This document shows, piece after piece, positions 14,290-18,452 of a stretch of 18,452 nucleotides of DNA. The notes below the pieces were generated by a model, which made no database searches, had not been told where the DNA came from, and saw only the letters and a list, made by a program, of their open reading frames with translations. Position numbers and translations under genes: made by a program. Origin of the DNA: JAADDV01 sp964582875 (GTDB lineage: Bacteria > Aquificota > Aquificia > Aquificales > Hydrogenothermaceae); contig CAZOTZ010000030.1 of NCBI GenBank assembly GCA_964582875.1, positions 1 through 18,452 on the forward strand, given 5' to 3'. Position 1 is the stretch's first letter. The number at the start of each line of letters is the position of its first letter.

Positions 14290-15513
14290 ATGGGAAAAGT
14301 TTTAAAAGAAAATCTAAAGATAGTGATAAGGATAATGAAAGAGCATAAACTCCGTTCTGCTCTTTCTATACTTGGTATAGCCTTTGGAACATTTGCACTT
14401 ATAGTTATGATTTCTATTTCTTTTTCATTGAAAGAAAAAAGCAGGTTAGAAGCTGAAAAGCTTGGAAAAAATGTTATAGTTATAAAATCTGGGCTTGTAA
14501 GGGTATTTAGAAAGAAACAAAGAACAATATCCTCAGCTACAACATTGAAAGTAAGAGATGCTATTTTAATAAAAAAGCAGATACCACATGTGGTATCTGC
14601 TCTCCCTGCTTTTACAATTGACTATCCAGTCAGGAATAAGGGAATTACAGTAAAAACAACAATAATTGGAACATATTCAGAGTACCCTTCTATAAGAGGT
14701 ATAAAAGTAAAAGAAGGCAGGTTTTTCACCCATAGGGAAGAAAAAACCGGAGAGAAAGTTCTTGTTTTAGGAGCAAAAATCCCGGAAAAGCTTTTCAAAG
14801 GGGAAAATCCTATAGGAAAGTTTATCCTTGTTTTCAGGGTTCCGTGTAAAGTTATCGGGGTTATGGAGGAAAAAGGAACAGATATTTCAGGAACTGACCA
14901 GGACATGCTTATATACACACCTTTAAAAACAGCAATGAGAAGGCTTGCTAATGTTGATTATATAAACACTATTTTTGTTCAGGTAGATAGCAAAGAAAAT
15001 ATTAAAGAAGTGAAAAAAGAAATAAGGTTTTTGTTAAGGAAACTCCACAAGCTTAAACCTGAAGACAAAGATGACTTTACGATACTTACCCCTGATGACC
15101 TTTTAAGGATGCAGACCCAGGCATTGAGAATATTTACCATTTTAGGTGTTGTTTCTGCTGTTATTTCTTTTTTGATAGGTGGAATAGGAATTCTTTCTGT
15201 TATGATTTTAACTGTGAATGAAAGAACAACAGAAATTGGTATAAGAAGAGCTGTTGGTGCAAAGAAAAAAGATATACTTGTACAGTTTGTTATGGAAGCT
15301 GGATTTGTTTCTTTTTTAGGGGGATTTATAGGTCTTACCTTTGGTTTACTACTTGTGTCTGGTATATACGCTGTATCAGGTCTTCCTAAAATCTTTCCAC
15401 AGGATTTTATTTTGATTTCTATATTTGTTTCTGTTATTACAGGTTTCTTAGCTGGTGTTTATCCAGCTTACAGGGCATCAAATATAAAACCTATAGATGC
15501 TTTAAGATATTGA
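14290..15513 (+). CDS. MacB/FtsX-type ABC transporter permease, second of a tandem pair
   Basis: A paralogue of the preceding gene (407 residues) with the same plan: TM1 (about 22-44, SALSILGIAFGTFALIVMIS), a periplasmic MacB_PCD domain, and three C-terminal helices. The coupling loop is NERTTEIGIRRAVGAKKKDIL and the ending is YPAYRASNIKPIDALRY. The ATG 1 base after the upstream stop was chosen because AGAGG lies 5 bases before it; an in-frame ATG 21 bases earlier would overlap the first gene without a ribosome site. The two permeases probably form a heterodimer served by an ATPase encoded elsewhere. The gene contains a perfect 26-bp palindrome beside an A-AAA-AAG run. Its 3' end overlaps the convergent GGDEF-EAL gene by 12 bases with no terminator between. 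Confidence 0.93.
   Translation: MGKVLKENLKIVIRIMKEHKLRSALSILGIAFGTFALIVMISISFSLKEKSRLEAEKLGKNVIVIKSGLVRVFRKKQRTISSATTLKVRDAILIKKQIPHVVSALPAFTIDYPVRNKGITVKTTIIGTYSEYPSIRGIKVKEGRFFTHREEKTGEKVLVLGAKIPEKLFKGENPIGKFILVFRVPCKVIGVMEEKGTDISGTDQDMLIYTPLKTAMRRLANVDYINTIFVQVDSKENIKEVKKEIRFLLRKLHKLKPEDKDDFTILTPDDLLRMQTQALRIFTILGVVSAVISFLIGGIGILSVMILTVNERTTEIGIRRAVGAKKKDILVQFVMEAGFVSFLGGFIGLTFGLLLVSGIYAVSGLPKIFPQDFILISIFVSVITGFLAGVYPAYRASNIKPIDALRY
14571..14601 (+). repeat. Perfect 26-bp palindrome abutting an in-frame A-AAA-AAG heptamer
   Basis: AGCAGATACCACA (14576-14588) is followed with no spacer by its exact reverse complement (14589-14601). The heptamer A AAA AAG (14571-14577) is in the reading phase (codons AAA AAG) that permits -1 slippage, as in dnaX. 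A -1 shift would add about 14 residues and stop at a TGA. The palindrome begins within the heptamer, closer than the usual 5-9 base spacing, which weakens the frameshift idea. The permease protein has no inserted residues here compared with its tandem paralogue. Confidence 0.85.
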
Positions 15514-17451
15514 AGTTGCTGTTTCAGCGTAATGGTGATAATACTCAGTTTCTTTTTTCAGTTCAACTTCTATAGGTTTTTTAAGATAAAATCCCTGTCC
15601 GTACCTTATACCTATTGATTTTACTTTATTTAAAACCTGTTCGTTGTGTATAAATTCTGCAACAACATCTATTCCAAGGTCATCTGCAAAGAGTTTTATA
15701 GCCTTCACAATAGAAAAAGAGCGGGGGTCAAGGTCTATATTTTTAATAAGTGAGCCATCTATTTTAAGGTAATCTGGGTTTAATTCAACAATATGTGAAA
15801 AGTTTGAGTATCCAGTTCCAAAGTCATCTATAGCTATTTTACAGCCTATCTCTTTTATTTTAAGGATTTGCTCCTTGAAAAATTCGTAGTTTTCTATTTC
15901 CTCTGACTCAAGTATTTCAACTGTTACTCTGTGGGCTTTCTCTCCGTCAAATAACATAGATAGCATGTATATGATATCTTCGTTGTAAATATCCATTGCA
16001 GAAAGGTTTATACTTACATGCATTTTTTTATACATATCAAGAATTTTTGAGTTGTATTCAATAATTTTCTTAGTCAGGTCAACGTTTACATATGTTCTTT
16101 TTATTGCCCCTAAGAACTGTCCTGGATAGAGTATCTTCTTATCCTCTGTCATTATTCTGACCAGAGCTTCATACTTAACAGGTTTAAATGTATTAAGGTC
16201 TACTATTGGCTGGTAGTGGCATATTACTCTATTTTCTTCTATAGCTTCTTTTACTATATTTATGTTTTTGCTTTCAAACTTAAGATTTGTGTTGTATATC
16301 TCTATTCTGTTTCTTCCCCTCTGTTTTGCTTTGTAAAGAGCCATATCAGCGTGTTTTATCGCTTCTTCTATAGATTTTTCATACTCGTAAAGATTTATAC
16401 CAATAGATATTGTAAGTTTTAGCTTTATACCATCTACTGATATGTACTTTTTCATAACTGCGTTTTTTATAGACCTTGCAAACTGAACCATATCGTATTT
16501 ATACGTAGGACTGTCTGGGTTAGATTTTACGAAAAGGATAAACTCTTCCCCACCGTATCTTATGAGTATATCTTCCTCTTTTATACAGCTTTTTATTCTA
16601 TTTGCTACTTCTTTAAGGACTTTATCTCCTACTTCATGCCCGTAGGTGTCGTTTATTCTTTTGAAAAAATCTATATCTATAACAAAAACAGTATAGGTAT
16701 CAAGTTTAAACATGTCCATGTTATCGTACATAAAATGCCTGTTGTAAACACCAGTTAAAGGGTCTATATACATCTTTTCTAAATCTTTTTTGTATTTTCT
16801 TGACTGGTAAATAAAATAGGAAATGAAAAGTATAACCATACTGAAAAGCAAACTTAAGACTATTTTTACCTTTCTTGATATTGCCTGTAATCCGTAGAAG
16901 TTTCTAATAGACATATCAAGTAGAACGTATCCCTTTATCTCTTTATTTACATTAATCGGGTCTATATAAGTGATATGCTTTCTACCGTCTTTTTCTTCTT
17001 TGATAACTTTTCTTTTTAGTGTGTTCAGGATGATTTCTGTTTTTACAGGATATCCTGTGTAAATCTCCCAGAACTTTTTCCTTTCAAGGGAGTTTGACAG
17101 GTCTAATATGTATCTGAGTTTATTGTCTTTGTCTTTGTAAAGGATATATGCTTTTTTTATATCTTTGTTGAGTATAAGCTCAAACTCTTTCTCAAACTGG
17201 TTTTTTAGCCCTGTTATAAGAAAAAGACTTGCTATATCTTTGTTCTCAAGTTTTGCTGTTTTTATAAGCTCTTTTTTGAACTTTGATACTTTTGAAAAAA
17301 TATCAGGTAAAACAACTTCGTTAATAATAGTGTCTTCTACTGACTGTTCAACCTTTGGGATGTATAAAAAACCTGCTATTACCACTGCAAGGGTTAAGAT
17401 AAGCACAAAAATATATTTAAAGAAAACATTTTTATTTTCTTTTTGAGTCAT
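15502..17451 (-). CDS. Membrane-bound dual GGDEF-EAL protein (c-di-GMP synthesis and breakdown)
   Basis: This 649-residue protein has TM1 (about 10-30), a periplasmic sensor region (31-195, family not recognised) and TM2 (196-215). A diguanylate cyclase domain (225-390) and a c-di-GMP phosphodiesterase EAL domain (400-630) follow. The cyclase site reads GGEEF (300-304) after DPLTGVYNR, with DIDFFKRINDTYGH intact. The inhibitory I-site position reads KEED (291-294) instead of RxxD, so product feedback may be weak. The EAL domain keeps EAL (428-430), Asn in SINLSA, Glu in VEILESE, DDFGTGYSN (542-550), Lys563, Glu599 and Gln619, so both activities look possible. GGAGGG lies 5 bases before the ATG. 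It has its own promoter downstream of mobA. The signal sensed is unknown. Confidence 0.95.
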   Translation of the reverse strand: MTQKENKNVFFKYIFVLILTLAVVIAGFLYIPKVEQSVEDTIINEVVLPDIFSKVSKFKKELIKTAKLENKDIASLFLITGLKNQFEKEFELILNKDIKKAYILYKDKDNKLRYILDLSNSLERKKFWEIYTGYPVKTEIILNTLKRKVIKEEKDGRKHITYIDPINVNKEIKGYVLLDMSIRNFYGLQAISRKVKIVLSLLFSMVILFISYFIYQSRKYKKDLEKMYIDPLTGVYNRHFMYDNMDMFKLDTYTVFVIDIDFFKRINDTYGHEVGDKVLKEVANRIKSCIKEEDILIRYGGEEFILFVKSNPDSPTYKYDMVQFARSIKNAVMKKYISVDGIKLKLTISIGINLYEYEKSIEEAIKHADMALYKAKQRGRNRIEIYNTNLKFESKNINIVKEAIEENRVICHYQPIVDLNTFKPVKYEALVRIMTEDKKILYPGQFLGAIKRTYVNVDLTKKIIEYNSKILDMYKKMHVSINLSAMDIYNEDIIYMLSMLFDGEKAHRVTVEILESEEIENYEFFKEQILKIKEIGCKIAIDDFGTGYSNFSHIVELNPDYLKIDGSLIKNIDLDPRSFSIVKAIKLFADDLGIDVVAEFIHNEQVLNKVKSIGIRYGQGFYLKKPIEVELKKETEYYHHYAETATSIS

Positions 17452-17476
17452 AAAAATCCCTCCATGAGATAGATAT

Positions 17477-17505
17477 ATTTTATGATTATTTAGGGTATAT
17501 GTAAA
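17477..17505 (-). promoter_or_regulatory. Promoter of the GGDEF-EAL gene
   Basis: On the minus strand TTTACA (17505-17500) and TAAAAT (17482-17477) are spaced by exactly 17 bases, in the 60-base interval between mobA and the GGDEF-EAL start. The gene can therefore be expressed independently of mobA. Confidence 0.65.
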
Positions 17506-17511
17506 TATTTT

Positions 17512-18117
17512 TTACACTTCGTAGTTTTTTAAGAAAGCATGATAATCAGAGGGGGTGTTTATGCTTTTAAAGGAGACAAGGTCTTTATCGTAAAGCTTTA
17601 GCTGTTTCTCATCTAAAAAAACAGTATCAAGGGTCTTTATCCATTTAAACATTGAGTTAATTCCTTCTTTATAAAGTTTTTTTGCTTTTAAAACAGCCTT
17701 TTTTGTATAAAAGGTGTTCATAGGTTGAAACTTACCATTTATCACAGGGATTACACAGTCATGACCCTTCAGATTTTCATACAGGAAGTTAACAGCCTGT
17801 ATCTTTATCAAAGGTGTATCACATGTTGCAATAAAAACAGTATCGTTTTCTATGTAATCGCTACAGCTTGCAACAGCGTTTAAAGGTCCTTTAAATGGGT
17901 TTATGTCCTTTACGATAGAAATGTTTATACCTTCTGCTTCTTTTTTATAAATATCAGGTTCTTTGTTGGCAGATACTATTATCTGGTCTGCAAAACTACT
18001 AACTGTTTCTAATATATGTCTTAAAAAGGTTTTTCCTCTAAAGGTTAAAAAAGCCTTGTCTCTTCCCATTCTTTTGCTTTCTCCACCGGCTAAAACTACT
18101 GCTGTTATATTCTTCAT
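17512..18117 (-). CDS. mobA: Molybdenum cofactor guanylyltransferase
   Basis: MobA attaches GMP from GTP to molybdopterin to make the guanine dinucleotide cofactor used by DMSO-reductase family enzymes such as nitrate reductase and formate dehydrogenase. The 201-residue cytoplasmic protein begins with the nucleotidyltransferase signature LAGGESKRMGRDKA (9-22). It has Lys and Pro-Phe-Lys-Gly-Pro in INPFKGPLNA, and the metal-binding Asp100 in ATCDTPLI. The closing motif NTPSDY is typical. The length fits the family (about 190-210). The ATG overlaps the stop of the TolC-like gene as ATGA, suggesting translational coupling, and AGGGGA lies close upstream. The neighbours give no molybdenum context, so the coupling is unexpected. 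A related molybdopterin cytidylyltransferase is less likely, because the motifs fit MobA better. Confidence 0.92.
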   Translation of the reverse strand: MKNITAVVLAGGESKRMGRDKAFLTFRGKTFLRHILETVSSFADQIIVSANKEPDIYKKEAEGINISIVKDINPFKGPLNAVASCSDYIENDTVFIATCDTPLIKIQAVNFLYENLKGHDCVIPVINGKFQPMNTFYTKKAVLKAKKLYKEGINSMFKWIKTLDTVFLDEKQLKLYDKDLVSFKSINTPSDYHAFLKNYEV

Positions 18118-18452
18118 AATTCCCCTAATATAGCTTTTATTTTTATAAATTCGGAGTTCTGAATGTATATGTAAAACTCTTTTTCCTTTTCTTTCTGAAA
18201 AGCTTTTTTTAAAGGGATAACCAGTTCAAGTATAGTGGCATATCTTTTTTTTCTGTTTTCTACTTCTTTTTTTAGCAAAGCTACATGCTTTTCCAGAACG
18301 GGTATAATATCACTGCTTAGCTTTACATTATAGTAGCTCTGTTCTATATCTGTTTTTAAACTGAGGTACACAAACCTTAGCTTTTCCTTTTCTGATATTA
18401 TCTGAAACTTCTTTGAAAGTACTTCCTGTTCCTGTTTTACAGTTCTCCAGAA
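18114..18452 (-). CDS. C-terminal fragment of a TolC-like outer-membrane efflux protein, cut by the window edge
   Basis: Only the last 112 residues are in the window. They are almost wholly helical, with heptad spacing of Leu, Ile and Val. The pattern QSYYNVKLSSDIIPVLEKHVALLKKEVENRKKRY...ILELVIPLKKAF resembles the second long hairpin of TolC-family proteins (a Tyr-x2-Val helix, then 'a...l......r...G....ldv'). In TolC this forms half of the periplasmic tunnel of efflux and type I secretion pumps. No outer-membrane strand or motif unique to the family is visible, so a different coiled-coil periplasmic protein is possible. The frame stays open to the right edge. It ends in a 4-base overlap with mobA. 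Confidence 0.55.
   Translation of the reverse strand, partial: FWRTVKQEQEVLSKKFQIISEKEKLRFVYLSLKTDIEQSYYNVKLSSDIIPVLEKHVALLKKEVENRKKRYATILELVIPLKKAFQKEKEKEFYIYIQNSEFIKIKAILGEL

Noticed and set aside
1..18452. CRISPR arrays, tRNA/rRNA genes, insertion sequences, toxin-antitoxin or phage-defence genes
   Set aside because: No regularly spaced repeats, transposase motifs, terminal inverted repeats with target duplications, or recognisable RNA genes were seen on either strand.

Overview
The window reads as a draft-assembly piece from a thermophilic chemolithoautotroph of the Aquificota, most likely Hydrogenothermaceae (Persephonella/Sulfurihydrogenibium-like). The grounds are low GC, Lys/Glu/Ile-rich proteins, a metal-independent phosphoserine phosphatase that closely resembles the Hydrogenobacter thermophilus enzyme, a free-standing PolA-type 5'-nuclease and a fused NuoCD. 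The taxonomic call is inference.

Layout, left to right. (1) 1-851: the 5' half of guaA (minus strand, TTG start, running off the left edge), divergent from a 61-residue Cys-motif protein (992-1177). (2) 1174-3799: a minus-strand nucleic-acid maintenance group of a 5'-nuclease, endonuclease III (nth) and a DHH-family nanoRNase/pAp phosphatase. (3) 3909-5735: a plus-strand pair, a class-V aminotransferase and a phosphoserine phosphatase, that looks like the last two steps of serine synthesis, closed by a terminator. (4) 5988-9682: one very large secreted surface protein made of a propeller, Ca-binding Asp repeats, two 'choice-of-anchor' type domains and a Gly-Cys/TM/basic C-terminal sorting tail. 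It appears broken by a 100-N run. (5) 9717-12172: a self-contained two-gene nuoCD-nuoI unit (minus strand) with a good promoter and a shared bidirectional terminator, and no other complex I genes beside it. (6) 12285-15513: a plus-strand TonB-like protein followed by two tandem MacB/FtsX-type permeases without an ATPase. (7) 15502-18452: on the minus strand, the tail of a TolC-like protein, mobA, and a membrane GGDEF-EAL protein with its own promoter.

The two N runs are not real gaps. Each is exactly 100 N and is flanked by an exact 55-bp duplicate, as expected when contigs overlapping by one k-mer are joined with N padding. Removing 155 bp at the second gap restores one open frame of 1179 residues. 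The short middle contig may mark an assembly-graph branch, and hence strain variation, in the N-terminal half of the surface protein.

The most unusual nucleotide-level signal is a perfect 26-bp palindrome inside the second permease gene. It begins at the end of an in-frame A-AAA-AAG heptamer, the slippery sequence known from dnaX. No CRISPR, tRNA, rRNA or complete mobile element was seen.
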